Positions 1 to 8,520 are shown, counted from the stretch's first letter. The stretch is 39,712 bases of DNA from Alphaproteobacteria bacterium (GCA_013151255.1 JAADIQ010000100.1:1-39712); one strand, 5' to 3'. Numbers and translations are program-made. Notes: generated by a model from the sequence alone, not told the origin.

Positions 1-91
1 AGGCGATCGCCTGCTCGGTGTGGAACGTGCCGGTATCGCCGGTCAGGCCCTGGCATATGACTTTGGTGTTCTTGTCGATGAGAATGGACAT
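1..91 (-). CDS. sucD: Succinyl-CoA ligase (ADP/GDP-forming) subunit alpha, N-terminal part, cut by window edge
   Basis: Only the first 30 codons are inside the window. They begin [15 protein letters not shown] and continue with TGDTGTFH, the start of the CoA-binding Rossmann domain of succinyl-CoA synthetase alpha. The protein pairs with SucC to interconvert succinyl-CoA and succinate in the TCA cycle with substrate-level phosphorylation. A GGAG sits about 6 nt upstream of the ATG. sucC normally lies directly upstream in alphaproteobacteria; here it is about 3.7 kb away on the same strand. Identity is secure from the N-terminal signature; the rest of the gene cannot be seen. Confidence 0.93.
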   Translation of the reverse strand, partial: MSILIDKNTKVICQGLTGDTGTFHTEQAIA

Positions 92-194
92 GGGGGCTCC
101 GCAAGAGGGGTCGGGATCTGCCTCGGTCTTAACTGCGCCCGACGGCAGGAGCAACCGGCAAACTCTTGCATGGTTGAAGGCGGTGCGGTCAGCC

Positions 195-569
195 TTAAAG
201 CTCGGGCAGGTCGTGTTTGGTTCGCGCTGAGGCGTTCTCGCCAGTATTCAGCGCGCCGGCGCTTGCAATCATCATGATCCAGCACTCTTCCTCAGCGAGA
301 GGCATATGCTCAACGCCGGCGGGCACGACAATAAAATCGCCCTCACCCATCGCGACATCACGATCGCGAAACCGCATGGTGAAGCCGCCTTTGACCACAA
401 AGAACGCCTCGTCAACGCCGTCATGGTGATGCCATTCAAAGGCGCCGTCGATTTTCGCGAGCCGCACCTCTTGTCCATTCACCCGCCCGGCAATATGCGG
501 CGACCAGGCCTCATGGATGCGGTTGAAGGCGCCCTTGATGTTGGTTTTTTTAATGTTGAGTTTTTTCAT
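195..569 (-). CDS. Cupin domain protein
   Basis: A 124-residue single-domain cupin. Cupin motif 1 is visible as H47, H49 and E54 (HHHDGVDE), and motif 2 as G77-x5-P83-x-G85-x2-H88 ([12 protein letters not shown]), so the usual His/His/Glu/His metal site is complete. The start is placed at MKKLNIKK because GAGGAG lies 5 nt upstream; the frame stays open further upstream but that part overlaps the methyltransferase gene and looks non-coding. The substrate cannot be deduced. It is the last gene before sucD, on the same strand, within the material that separates sucC from sucD. Confidence 0.85.
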   Translation of the reverse strand: MKKLNIKKTNIKGAFNRIHEAWSPHIAGRVNGQEVRLAKIDGAFEWHHHDGVDEAFFVVKGGFTMRFRDRDVAMGEGDFIVVPAGVEHMPLAEEECWIMMIASAGALNTGENASARTKHDLPEL

Positions 570-628
570 GCGGCCTCCTCTGTCAGCCCTGGCGCCCTGT
601 GACAGGGACGCCAAAGATCGTGCAGCCC

Positions 629-1549
629 CTACGATGTTTTTCGATACATCGCCAAGATGGTGTGCCCATTTATGGTGGCGCAATTTTCTTCCAGGTAGCG
701 GCGCAAAGCGACGCCAAAACGATAATAAACCCAACGCGCAAAGCGGCCGCTCGGCAGGTATCGCGCTTCCATGGTCGCCTGGTACCAGCTGATATTGGCA
801 GGCTGTAGCGGCTCGGTTTCGAGCCAAACAAGATCGACAGGGTAAATGCCTACAAGCGCCTCAAGCGTGCTTCGCCGCCACAATGTCACATGATGCGGCG
901 GCAGATTAAGAGGCAACAATTCACAATGCTGCAGGAAGGCGTCATTATTTGGGACACTGATTAAAAGCGTTCCATCTGGCTTCAGCGCCGCGATACAGGC
1001 CTGCAGAAATGCTGCGGGGTCATCAACATGTTCCAGGACCTGAAATGCGGTCACCATATCATAACGACCGTTGTTGTCTTTGGCGTGCTCAATGATCGTT
1101 TGGTTGTAAACTTCTATTCCCTTGCCCCCGGCCGCCTCGCGACCCAAAGCACTGGTTTCAAGACCGAAGCGGCTGATTTTCGACGCATCTAATTGCTCAA
1201 GAAAGGCGCCCCCGCCGCAGCCAACATCAAGAACGGACGCCGCCCCGTCAATCAACCGAGCGCCAACTTTGAACTCCCACTTCTCGTCCTGATAGGCCCA
1301 ATCACCGTCATCGCCGGCATATAGCGTCTCATAAAATGATGGCGGGCCAGCAAGGCCGCCCGGGTCAAAAAACTCCAGGCCGGTATCACGACAGCGATAA
1401 ACCTCAATCTCGCTGATGGCTGGAAGGTAGGCCGTTATGTCGATTTGGTGGGCGCTACGATAGGCATCTGTAAGCGCCTTCACAGAGATCGATCTAATGT
1501 GGTCAGTGGCTCCCTTCGTAAGAGGGCTAACGATAGTTTTTTGTGTCAT
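629..1549 (-). CDS. Class I SAM-dependent methyltransferase
   Basis: A 306-residue protein with a Rossmann methyltransferase core of the UbiE/Methyltransf_23 type. The SAM-binding motif I is VLDVGCGGGAF near residue 107. It is followed by the motif II/III region VTAFQVLEHVDDP and the strand LKPDGTLLISVPN. The N-terminal segment (EVYRCRDTGLEFFDP) resembles methyltransferases often found near glycan or natural-product genes, but nothing next to it identifies a substrate. No strong Shine-Dalgarno is seen before the ATG. It lies between the decayed dehydrogenase gene and the cupin gene, all on one strand, in the sucC-sucD insert. Confidence 0.85.
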   Translation of the reverse strand: MTQKTIVSPLTKGATDHIRSISVKALTDAYRSAHQIDITAYLPAISEIEVYRCRDTGLEFFDPGGLAGPPSFYETLYAGDDGDWAYQDEKWEFKVGARLIDGAASVLDVGCGGGAFLEQLDASKISRFGLETSALGREAAGGKGIEVYNQTIIEHAKDNNGRYDMVTAFQVLEHVDDPAAFLQACIAALKPDGTLLISVPNNDAFLQHCELLPLNLPPHHVTLWRRSTLEALVGIYPVDLVWLETEPLQPANISWYQATMEARYLPSGRFARWVYYRFGVALRRYLEENCATINGHTILAMYRKTS

Positions 1550-1675
1550 GAGTACCGTTCGGGTTGTTCGCCTTCAGCGCATAATAGCAGCGCAGATGGC
1601 CTTGTTAGAAGTTTTACTGTGTGGAGTAAGGTGTTCACCCCCTTGCCCACTGCGCCGTCGTCGCGTTCAGCATAG

Positions 1676-2438
1676 CTACTCGCCACTATTCTTCAGCGCC
1701 TCAAGCAGCTTGGCGATCTCGCCCCTCACTCTCGGATCGGCAACATTCGGGTCCGGCAACCGTACCGGGAACGACCTGCGAGGGCTGTTCGATGAACGTT
1801 ATCAGATTTTCCTCATCCCAATACCCCGATGCGGCCCGCATCGCAGCGCTGTAGCCGGCAAATTTCGTACTGCCGAAGCGCTCACCCGCAATCGCCCCGA
1901 GCCCGGGGGCATTTTGATGCTCGTCCGGCCTGAAGGAATGACACTGCATGCAACCTTCAATCGCAGATTGAACCTGTGTTTTCAATTCTGCATCAAGACC
2001 GGATGCACTGACATGGTCTTCAATAAATTGTGCGGTCGCATCCTGCTTCGCCGGCGTCACGAACACGACGAATTCGTCATCTGTCCACAAAACAATGCGT
2101 CCGTCGGTGTGTTGATGAACATAGCGAATACGTTGACCGATCGGTATTTGTTCTTCGAACTGTACATAGTCATTAGCTATCCTAGTACGGAATATACTCA
2201 TGCTGTTTAATCCGCCGATTAGAAAATCACCGTCTCAACTTTCATGAAAATTATCTATGACCGCTAAGCTGGAAACGGCGACAGATGGCAGCCACGCAAA
2301 CACCGGCGCAGCATAAACATCATGACGCCCGTATGAAATTGTGTTGGGAATAGGCAGGCCATTATACCGTGTTCCCAATGTCTCCAATGGCCAGCCATAA
2401 TTTCCGCCGTCGATAATTCTGTTCAACTCATCGCCGCC
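1676..2438 (-). pseudogene. Decayed PQQ-dependent sugar dehydrogenase with C-terminal cytochrome c domain
   Basis: Three pieces form one broken gene. The first (GGDELNRI, NYGWP, YGRHD, FAWLPSV) is the C-terminal part of a soluble PQQ sugar dehydrogenase propeller. It stops at an in-frame TGA at 2235-2237, exactly where a Trp is expected (FHES-[W]-DGDFLIGGLNSM), and the same frame continues without interruption. The second piece carries a class I cytochrome c motif CMQCH followed by APGLGAIAGERFG and YSAAM. After VPGT, near 1762, the frame is lost by 2 nt. In the next frame the expected end (PDPNVADPRVRG...AKLLEALKNSGE, stop at 1676) is readable. The N-terminal half of the dehydrogenase is absent: upstream of 2438 the reading frame holds unrelated sequence. 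Truncation, nonsense and frameshift together make it a remnant. Confidence 0.82.
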
Positions 2439-2580
2439 GACGGCGAACGCGTTGCGCGGCCGTTTGAGCCAACGTATTAACGCCGCTTTGTTCATACCAA
2501 ACCTCTTACTGCCATTCATACGCTAGCAGAAACCGTCTTGAGGGCGATCTGGTATTATTGAATCGATAATCCCTAATAAG

Positions 2581-2697
2581 CTACCCCTGCACCACAGCCA
2601 CAACCTTCTTCGCGGCGTCTTCCAGATCATCGGCGGTGGTAATTTTCAGCCCCGAATTGGCGAGGGTTGCCTTGCCCTCATCGATATTGACGCCCTC
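2581..2697 (-). pseudogene. Displaced second copy of the sucC 3' end
   Basis: These 117 bp repeat the last 117 bp of sucC (3792-3908) in the same orientation, with 12 mismatches counted by eye (about 90 percent identity). They encode [16 protein letters not shown] and so on to VVAVVQG and a TAG stop, against [16 protein letters not shown] and VVAAVQG in the intact gene. Six of the differences are silent and six change residues. Homology stops abruptly upstream at a shared GAGGGC; downstream a short TTAT-AGG similarity may continue for about 12 nt past the stop. There is no start codon or SucC body attached. It forms a direct repeat bracketing the thioesterase and phage-type genes. Confidence 0.85.
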
Positions 2698-3115
2698 GCT
2701 CCGGCGGCGTTTTTTCAAAGCCCATAATTCGCTCCACAAAGGCGGCGGGTATGGGCGATTTTTTTTGTGTTTCCACATCCGCATGGACGTAAGTCAACGA
2801 GCCATCGGTGAGGACTTCGTCGCCGCGAAAAATCGCCGCCTTCAGGGTCATTGAGGTTTTGCCAATCCGTACACAGCGAATAGCGACCTCAACCTCATCA
2901 TCAAACCTTGCCGGCGCGCGATAATCAGCCTCGGCATGGACGGTGAAAAATTCCACCACCTGGTCACCCTCAAACCCAAGCGCGCGAAGATATTCCGTCA
3001 TCCCAACATCGAAATAGAGAAAATAATTGACGTTAAAGACAATGCCTTGCGCATCGCATTCAGCCCAACGTACGCGCAGGGGGTGGGTGAAGGTGAAATT
3101 ACTGATACCACTCAT
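2678..3115 (-). CDS. Acyl-CoA thioesterase, YbgC/4HBT hot-dog family, 3' end altered
   Basis: A 145-residue hot-dog fold thioesterase. The N-terminal strand [23 protein letters not shown] is the 4-hydroxybenzoyl-CoA thioesterase/YbgC signature, with the catalytic Asp in ECDAQG and an N-x-x-Y-x-x-Y pattern after it. Proteins of this family hydrolyse acyl-CoA thioesters in the cytoplasm. The last seven or so codons (ERGRQYR and stop) are read out of frame from the displaced sucC tail, so the original C-terminus and stop were probably replaced at the junction near 2697. The catalytic core is complete and the protein may still function. Confidence 0.8.
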   Translation of the reverse strand: MSGISNFTFTHPLRVRWAECDAQGIVFNVNYFLYFDVGMTEYLRALGFEGDQVVEFFTVHAEADYRAPARFDDEVEVAIRCVRIGKTSMTLKAAIFRGDEVLTDGSLTYVHADVETQKKSPIPAAFVERIMGFEKTPPERGRQYR

Positions 3116-3172
3116 AATAATGCCGTCTTTATACGAATCATTTACACGATTTCAGTTTTTCAAAAGGAAAGG

Positions 3173-3775
3173 CTATACCTTAGCCAATTGCTCAAAATGA
3201 GCGCCCACAAGATTATTCGGGCCATGTCTTTCAAGATATTTTTTTGCTGTTTGCATCAGCACATATTCTGTAAAAAATGGACGCAATGCCTCCAAGTCGA
3301 TTTGATCGCGATCTACCGCGCTCACACTCCACGTCAGTTCAATTTCCGGGTTATTCGTACTGGCAGACGTTGCTATCCGAACACCCGTATCAGAATAAAC
3401 TGCCGGCGCATCCAGGTTACCCTCTTTCACTTTCGCGCGCCCGACTTCGGCTTGTGTAATCGCTTGTATAACACTGTGTTCCGCCGCCTTAAGCGGCGTC
3501 TCAAATTCTTCATAGAAGGACTGAACAGTCTTAACCGCCTCTCGAAACGATTTAGCATCTGATAGCCTGGACGAACGGCATTCTTTAAGGTGTCCCTTCA
3601 GCATTTTCGAAAACGCAAGCGCCTCGGCGCGCTCATTTTCCGTCATCAGCTTATCTGGTATCCGTTGAAATTCTTCTATGAGCTGGCGGCTCTGATTGAT
3701 GAGCGCCTCATTAGCTTCAGCCAACAAGCGGCCTACCTCATCAGTATCAACAGAAAACAAGTTTCGTCGGACCAA
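3173..3775 (-). CDS. Phage-type protein of unknown function
   Basis: A 200-residue acidic, helix-rich protein. The N-terminal half (LLAEANEALINQSRQLIEEFQRIP, then SDAKSFREAVKTVQSFYEEF) and the end (SAVDRDQIDLEALRPFF) resemble a family of early or recombination-region proteins I know from alphaproteobacterial prophages. This is a recognition from memory, not a search. It starts with TTG, supported by a consensus AGGAGG about 5 nt upstream. Only 16 nt separate its start from the sucC stop, so it is probably transcribed with sucC. Base composition looks more AT-rich than neighbours. No integrase or other phage gene accompanies it. Confidence 0.6.
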   Translation of the reverse strand: MVRRNLFSVDTDEVGRLLAEANEALINQSRQLIEEFQRIPDKLMTENERAEALAFSKMLKGHLKECRSSRLSDAKSFREAVKTVQSFYEEFETPLKAAEHSVIQAITQAEVGRAKVKEGNLDAPAVYSDTGVRIATSASTNNPEIELTWSVSAVDRDQIDLEALRPFFTEYVLMQTAKKYLERHGPNNLVGAHFEQLAKV

Positions 3776-3791
3776 AACCTCCTCCTATAAC

Positions 3792-3908
3792 CTACCCCTG
3801 AACCGCAGCCACAACCTTTTTCGCGGCGTCTTCCAAATCATCCGCCGTGGTAATTTTCAGCCCCGAATTGGCGAGGATTTCTTTGCCCTCATCGACATTG
3901 GTGCCCTC
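3792..3908 (-). repeat. Direct repeat partner: 3' end of intact sucC
   Basis: This 117-bp segment of the functional sucC gene is the partner of the copy at 2581-2697. The two lie in the same orientation, 1211 bp apart start to start, and differ at 12 positions. They bracket the thioesterase and phage-type genes as attachment-site-like or duplication-derived direct repeats would. Confidence 0.85.
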
Positions 3909-4985
3909 CAGGCGGACCACCAGCGGGTCTTCGAGGCCGACCTCTTTGACGGCCGCAACGATGCCTTCGGCGATGATATCGCAGCGCATGATGCCGCCAA
4001 AGATATTGACGAGAATGCCTTTGACGCCCGGGTCGGTGGTGATGATTTTGAAGGCTTCGGTGACGCGTTCTTTGGTGGCCCCGCCGCCAACATCGAGGAA
4101 GTTGGCCGGTTCCGCGCCATAATGCTTGATGATGTCCATGGTCGCCATGGCCAGCCCTGCGCCATTCACCATACAGCCGATATTGCCGTCGAGTTTGACG
4201 TAAGATAAATCATACTCGGAGGCTTTCAGCTCCGTCGCATCTTCTTCAGATGGGTCGCGCATCTCCAAGATGTTTGGATGACGGAACAGGGCATTGGGAT
4301 CAAACCCCATCTTAGCGTCAAGCACCAGGAGATCGCGGGCGCCGGTCACAACCAGCGGGTTGATTTCCAAAAGGCTCATGTCTTTTTCGACAAATGCCTT
4401 ATAGAGCACTGGGATCAGTTTCCCGCACTGTTTCGCAGTCCTCCCTTTTAGTCCCAATGCCTGCGCGATGCGCCGCGAATGATGGGGCATGCAGCCGGTC
4501 GCTGGATCGATCTGGACCGTGATGATTTTCTCCGGCGTTTGCTCGGCGACTTCCTCAATATTCATTCCGCCTTCTGTGGATGCGATGAAGGCGATGCGCC
4601 CCGTCGCGCGATCGACTAGCGCGGAGAGATAAAGCTCGGTCTCAATATTGGAGCCCGCCTCAATATAGACGCGGCCGACCTTTTTGCCGGCGGGGCCGGT
4701 CTGTTTGGTAACCAGCGTCGCGCCCAACATCTGCTTGGCGAAGACGGCCGCTTCCTCCGGCGATGTCGCCATGCGCACGCCGCCTGCCTCACCGGCTTCT
4801 TTCTCTTTAAACTTGCCTTTGCCGCGCCCACCCGCATGGATTTGCGCTTTGACCACATAGACCGGACCAGGCAACTCCTTGGCTGCGGCTTCGGCCTCAT
4901 TGGGCCGAAACACCGGGCGGCCTTCAGCGATCGGCGCGCCGAAATCTTTCAACAGGCGTTTGGCTTGGTATTCGTGAATGTTCAT
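3792..4985 (-). CDS. sucC: Succinyl-CoA ligase (ADP-forming) subunit beta
   Basis: A full-length 397-residue SucC. It begins [16 protein letters not shown], followed by the ATP-grasp domain ([16 protein letters not shown], nucleotide-binding). The C-terminal ligase domain contains [20 protein letters not shown] and [11 protein letters not shown]. The enzyme couples succinyl-CoA cleavage to ADP or GDP phosphorylation with SucD. The ATG at 4985 has GGAGA about 8 nt upstream; the frame is open well beyond it, but that part is antisense-like overlap with the GNAT gene. The usual partner sucD is displaced by an insert, and the last 117 bp are duplicated downstream. Despite that, the coding sequence is intact. 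Confidence 0.97.
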   Translation of the reverse strand: MNIHEYQAKRLLKDFGAPIAEGRPVFRPNEAEAAAKELPGPVYVVKAQIHAGGRGKGKFKEKEAGEAGGVRMATSPEEAAVFAKQMLGATLVTKQTGPAGKKVGRVYIEAGSNIETELYLSALVDRATGRIAFIASTEGGMNIEEVAEQTPEKIITVQIDPATGCMPHHSRRIAQALGLKGRTAKQCGKLIPVLYKAFVEKDMSLLEINPLVVTGARDLLVLDAKMGFDPNALFRHPNILEMRDPSEEDATELKASEYDLSYVKLDGNIGCMVNGAGLAMATMDIIKHYGAEPANFLDVGGGATKERVTEAFKIITTDPGVKGILVNIFGGIMRCDIIAEGIVAAVKEVGLEDPLVVRLEGTNVDEGKEILANSGLKITTADDLEDAAKKVVAAVQG

Positions 4986-5055
4986 GAAAGCGTCTCCGGC
5001 GGCTGGGTTGCATGTGCGGTTATAACTGCGCCGAAAGGTTAAACAACTGTTCGCC

Positions 5056-5754
5056 TCAAGCGCCACCCCGGCATTGGCGCAGAGATCGCCGCTGGCGCCC
5101 GTCCGCGTCAAAATTCTCCGGCGCCAGCCAGGCCTCAAACCCGGCTTTGAGGCGCGGCCACTCGCTGTCGAGGATGGAGAACCAGGCGGTGTCGCGGTTT
5201 TCGCCCTTGACCACCATGTCCTGGCGGAAGACGCCCTCAAATTCAAACCCCAACCGCGCCGCGGCGGACTTTGAGGCGGCGTTATCGCCGTTGCATTTCC
5301 ACTCGTAGCGGCGATAGCCGAGATCGTCGAAAATATGCCGCGCCAGCAGATACATTGCCTCACTGGCGGCAGGCGTTCTTTGCAGCTGTTTTGAAAATAT
5401 AATGCAGCCGATTTCAACCGAGCCCGCCTCAGGGCGGATGCGCATATAGCTCGCCATACCCAAAATCTCTCCGGTTTCGGCCGCGCGGATAATATGCGTG
5501 CGCCAGTTTTGAGCATCGGCCACGAGTACTATCGCGTCAGCCAACTCATCGGCGGATGTGCAAGGCCCAAACGGAATATATCGCCACAGAGCATCGTTGC
5601 CGGCGCCGCCAATCGCAGCGAACACCCCGTCGCGATCACGCTCCGGCGAGAAGACGTCAATCTGCACGAAGGCGCCGCGAACGCTTGGCAAAGCGGGCGG
5701 GGCACATGGCTTCCAAGTGTGTAAATCCGTCACGGTTTGCGACCCATACTGCAT
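5056..5754 (-). CDS. GNAT family N-acetyltransferase (RimJ/RimL-like)
   Basis: A 232-residue protein with the GNAT fold of the RimJ/RimL ribosomal-protein or small-molecule acetyltransferase subgroup. Visible elements are [41 protein letters not shown] (beta4 and the acetyl-CoA loop region) and [38 protein letters not shown], the C-terminal motif B typical of this subgroup. It lies 70 bp upstream of sucC on the same strand and could be co-transcribed. It diverges from the ABM gene across a 73-bp gap. The acetyl acceptor is unknown. Confidence 0.85.
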   Translation of the reverse strand: MQYGSQTVTDLHTWKPCAPPALPSVRGAFVQIDVFSPERDRDGVFAAIGGAGNDALWRYIPFGPCTSADELADAIVLVADAQNWRTHIIRAAETGEILGMASYMRIRPEAGSVEIGCIIFSKQLQRTPAASEAMYLLARHIFDDLGYRRYEWKCNGDNAASKSAAARLGFEFEGVFRQDMVVKGENRDTAWFSILDSEWPRLKAGFEAWLAPENFDADGRQRRSLRQCRGGA

Positions 5755-5827
5755 ATTCTCCTCGACGCCGCCGCGTGCAAACCGTTACATGCACAAAATC
5801 CATACAGCCAACAACAGGAGTACTGGC

Positions 5828-6133
5828 ATGATCGTCGTTTCAGGAAAAGCCAAATTCAAGCCCGGTGCGATAGTTGGCTTGCGTGACATTATGCAAGCGA
5901 CCATTACCGAGACGCGCAAGGAAGAAGGCTGCATCGACTATTCCTATGGCGTCGATGTGCTCGACCCGGACGCCATCGTGGTTGTCGAATATTGGGAAAG
6001 CTGGGCGGCGCTCGAAAAACATTTCACCCAGCCGCATATGGCCGAATGGGTCGCCGCGCTTGGCAAAGCCGGCGTTGTCTTGCGGGACATAAAATTTATC
6101 GAAGCCGGTGAAGAGCGGGAATTCTTCCGTTAA
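5828..6133 (+). CDS. Antibiotic biosynthesis monooxygenase (ABM/YgiN-like) domain protein
   Basis: A 101-residue single-domain protein of the dimeric alpha/beta-barrel ABM superfamily. The pattern MIVVSGKAKFKPG, then EEGCIDYSYGVDVLDPDAIVVVEYWESWAALEKHF, then HMAEW is characteristic. Members include quinol monooxygenases and many small proteins of unknown role, so activity is not certain. The start is chosen at the ATG preceded by AGGAG about 8 nt upstream. Its stop overlaps the end of the convergent Mur ligase gene by 4 nt. Confidence 0.87.
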   Translation: MIVVSGKAKFKPGAIVGLRDIMQATITETRKEEGCIDYSYGVDVLDPDAIVVVEYWESWAALEKHFTQPHMAEWVAALGKAGVVLRDIKFIEAGEEREFFR

Positions 6134-7530
6134 ACCCCGAGTTTGTCGACCAACCCGGCGGCGAATATCGACAGCGTATCATCGCGCGCGCCCATGATGA
6201 CAATCCTGTCGCCGGGCCGTGCGCATTCAAGCAGCCTGGCGCCGCAGGCGTCGCGATCGGGCAACGCCTCTGCGTTGCCGCCAGCGGCAACGACGCCTTG
6301 TGTGATGTCAGAACTCGACACCGAGCGATCGACACTGCCGCCATAATAGACCGGTTGCGGCATTATTAAAATATCATCCGGATTCAGATTATTGGCAAAG
6401 CAGGCGATGAATTCAGCTTTCATCTTGTTGAGCGGGCCGAACCCATGCGGTTGAAACATCACCAGCAAGCGCCCGGGAAACTCGTGCAAGGCTTTAAGGC
6501 TCGCGGTAATCTTGTCCGGGTTATGAGCGAAATCGTCGATCACGATAACGCCGCCGCCCTCGCCGACATATTCAAGCCTGCGCTTGACGCCCTCAAACGA
6601 CGACAGCGCCAGCGCCGCATCCGGGATCGCAACGCCGCAGGCGGTAGCGGCGGCAATCGCCGCCAGAGCGTTGGAAACATTATGACGGCCGGGCATCTTC
6701 AGCGCCACGGGCGCGGAAATATTTGCCTCGCTCGCCACAACATCGAACGAAACGCCGAACGGCTCCGGGCGGATATTGCGCGCACCCAAATTCCCTTTAC
6801 CGGCCTCAAGGCTATAGGTGATGGACGCCTTTTCGCGTATCTCGGCAATGCGCGCCGTTTCTTCATTGTCCAAATTTAAAACAGCCGTTTGCGCCCGGTC
6901 AACGAAACCGCCAAACAGCGCGCGCAGCTCGGCCATGGTTTTATGGTCGAGGGCGATATTGTTCAGCACCGCAATCTTCGGATTGAACGCAGCAATTGAG
7001 CCGTCGCTTTCATCTACCTCGCTGACAAACGCCGCGCCGGCGCCGACTAGCGCGCTGGCGAACAGCGCATCCTTGCGGACAAAGTTTTTCATCACCGCGC
7101 CGTTCATCACCGTCGGGTCTTTGCCGGCGTGGTGAAGTATCCAGCCGATCATCGCCGTCGTGGTTGACTTGCCGCTGGTGCCGGCGACGCCGATGGGGCA
7201 AGCTGACTGGTTGAACAGCTGCGCCAACAGGTCCGCGCGGGTGAGCCGCGCCGCGCCAATCTTATTTGCCGCCACAACATCAGGCACGGTGTCCTCAACC
7301 GCCGCAGAAGCCACCAGAATTTGGCCGGGCCGGGTCAGGCCGGTTCCGTCCTGGGCGTGAAGCGCGATGCCGAGGGAGCGCAAATAATCGAACTTCGCAG
7401 CCGTCCGGCCCTGATCCAGCGCCCGGTCAGAGCCCTCCACATGGTCCCCGCGGGCGCTCACAATCATCGCCAAGGGCAACATGCCCGAGCCGCCAATACC
7501 GCAGAAAAAATAGTCTTTTGTGTCCGCCAT
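6130..7530 (-). CDS. Mur ligase family protein, MurC-like, probable murein-peptide recycling ligase
   Basis: A 466-residue Mur ligase. The N-terminal dinucleotide-like motif is GIGGSGM at residues 11-17, the P-loop is GTSGKST at 117-123, and the C-terminal domain has DDFAHNPDKI and MFQPHGFG. These match the MurC/Mpl branch, which ligates L-Ala or a tripeptide to UDP-MurNAc with ATP in the cytoplasm. The P-loop reads GTSGKST rather than the GTHGKTT usual in MurC, so this is likely a paralogue and not the essential MurC, which normally sits in the dcw cluster. Divergence from an LD-carboxypeptidase gene 93 bp away supports a role in peptidoglycan recycling; that role is inference. Confidence 0.8.
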   Translation of the reverse strand: MADTKDYFFCGIGGSGMLPLAMIVSARGDHVEGSDRALDQGRTAAKFDYLRSLGIALHAQDGTGLTRPGQILVASAAVEDTVPDVVAANKIGAARLTRADLLAQLFNQSACPIGVAGTSGKSTTTAMIGWILHHAGKDPTVMNGAVMKNFVRKDALFASALVGAGAAFVSEVDESDGSIAAFNPKIAVLNNIALDHKTMAELRALFGGFVDRAQTAVLNLDNEETARIAEIREKASITYSLEAGKGNLGARNIRPEPFGVSFDVVASEANISAPVALKMPGRHNVSNALAAIAAATACGVAIPDAALALSSFEGVKRRLEYVGEGGGVIVIDDFAHNPDKITASLKALHEFPGRLLVMFQPHGFGPLNKMKAEFIACFANNLNPDDILIMPQPVYYGGSVDRSVSSSDITQGVVAAGGNAEALPDRDACGARLLECARPGDRIVIMGARDDTLSIFAAGLVDKLGV

Positions 7531-7623
7531 CAGGCAACCGCTATAGGGTGATTTTGTTTATAGTGCGTCACCAATCGGGTTAGGGCCTGATTTACGCCGT
7601 CTTGCTAGGTTAAATCCCGAATT

Positions 7624-8469
7624 ATGAGCCAAGCGACAAAACATATCGCCCTGGTCTGCCCTGGCGGGCCGATTGACCGCGAGCTTGCCGACCAAACCGG
7701 CGCGCTTGCAGCCGCGAGGTTTGGCGAGCGCGTGGCGCTCCATTTCCACCCGCAATGCTTTCTTGAGGCTGGCCATTTCGCCGGCGACGACGCGGCGCGC
7801 AGCGACGCTTTTCTGGAGGTTGCGAACGATCCGAAATTTGACGCGGTGTGGTTTGCGCGCGGCGGCTATGGCGCCTGCCGGCTCGATGACAGCGTGTTCG
7901 CAAAACTCAACGCCGCTGCACACGCAAAAACCTATCTCGGCTATTCCGACGCCGGGATGATTTTGGCGCGGCTCTACGAGGCCGGGGTCGGCAAGCCCGT
8001 ACACGGACCGATGCCAACAGACCTCGCCCGGCCAAACGGCGACCAGGCGATTGCGCGCGCGCTCGATTTTCTCGTCACCGGCGCTGCTGAGACGCTGGAG
8101 CCGACGGCAAAATCCGGCGGGAAAACCGTAGCCTTCAATATCACCGTGCTTAGCCATCTCATCGCCGCAGACTGGGCGCCGGACCTTTCCGGCCACATCG
8201 TCCTGTTGGAAGACGTATCGGAATATTTATACAGCATCGACCGGGCGATGTTCGCCATCGCGTCGAGCCCAAAACTACGCCATGCAGCGGGCATAAAACT
8301 TGGACGCATCACCGACGTGCCGGAAAACGACCGCCCGTTCGGCCACAGCGAGGAAGAAATCTTCGCCTATTGGTGCGCCAGATCCGGCATCGCCTATCTC
8401 GGCCGCGCCGATATCGGTCATGACGCAGACAACAAGGTAGTTCCGTTTGGGGTCAGCCAAACGCCTTAA
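7624..8469 (+). CDS. ldcA: Peptidase S66 family LD-carboxypeptidase
   Basis: A 281-residue S66 peptidase. It shows the N-terminal IALVCPGGPIDRE, the WFARGGYGACRL segment, the nucleophile Ser108 in LGYSD, the Glu-bearing strand VLLEDVSEYLYSIDRAM, and the C-terminal His in GHDADNKVVPFG. This is the Ser-Glu-His arrangement of LdcA, which removes the terminal D-Ala from murein tetrapeptides in the cytoplasm. It diverges from the Mur ligase gene; the two activities are consecutive steps of peptide recycling. It is slightly shorter than the roughly 305 residues of well-studied LdcA. Confidence 0.87.
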   Translation: MSQATKHIALVCPGGPIDRELADQTGALAAARFGERVALHFHPQCFLEAGHFAGDDAARSDAFLEVANDPKFDAVWFARGGYGACRLDDSVFAKLNAAAHAKTYLGYSDAGMILARLYEAGVGKPVHGPMPTDLARPNGDQAIARALDFLVTGAAETLEPTAKSGGKTVAFNITVLSHLIAADWAPDLSGHIVLLEDVSEYLYSIDRAMFAIASSPKLRHAAGIKLGRITDVPENDRPFGHSEEEIFAYWCARSGIAYLGRADIGHDADNKVVPFGVSQTP

Positions 8470-8520
8470 CGGCGGGCTTTGTTAGCCCAGCTATTCCTCG
8501 TCATATTATTTTTAGGCGAT

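Noticed and set aside
1497-2210. 237-residue open frame on the plus strand
   Set aside because: It is the antisense of the decayed dehydrogenase/cytochrome c gene and shows no recognisable protein features.
2232-2240. In-frame TGA as a possible selenocysteine or recoded codon in the dehydrogenase
   Set aside because: The site is a Trp position, the gene also has a frameshift and lacks its N-terminal half, and no SECIS-like structure is apparent.
2936-3562. 208-residue open frame on the plus strand
   Set aside because: Antisense to the thioesterase and phage-type genes, both of which have family features and, in the second case, a strong ribosome site.
4986-5516. Long in-frame extension that would make SucC 574 residues
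   Set aside because: SucC starts normally at MNIHEYQAK with a ribosome site; the extension overlaps the GNAT gene in another frame and has no coding character.
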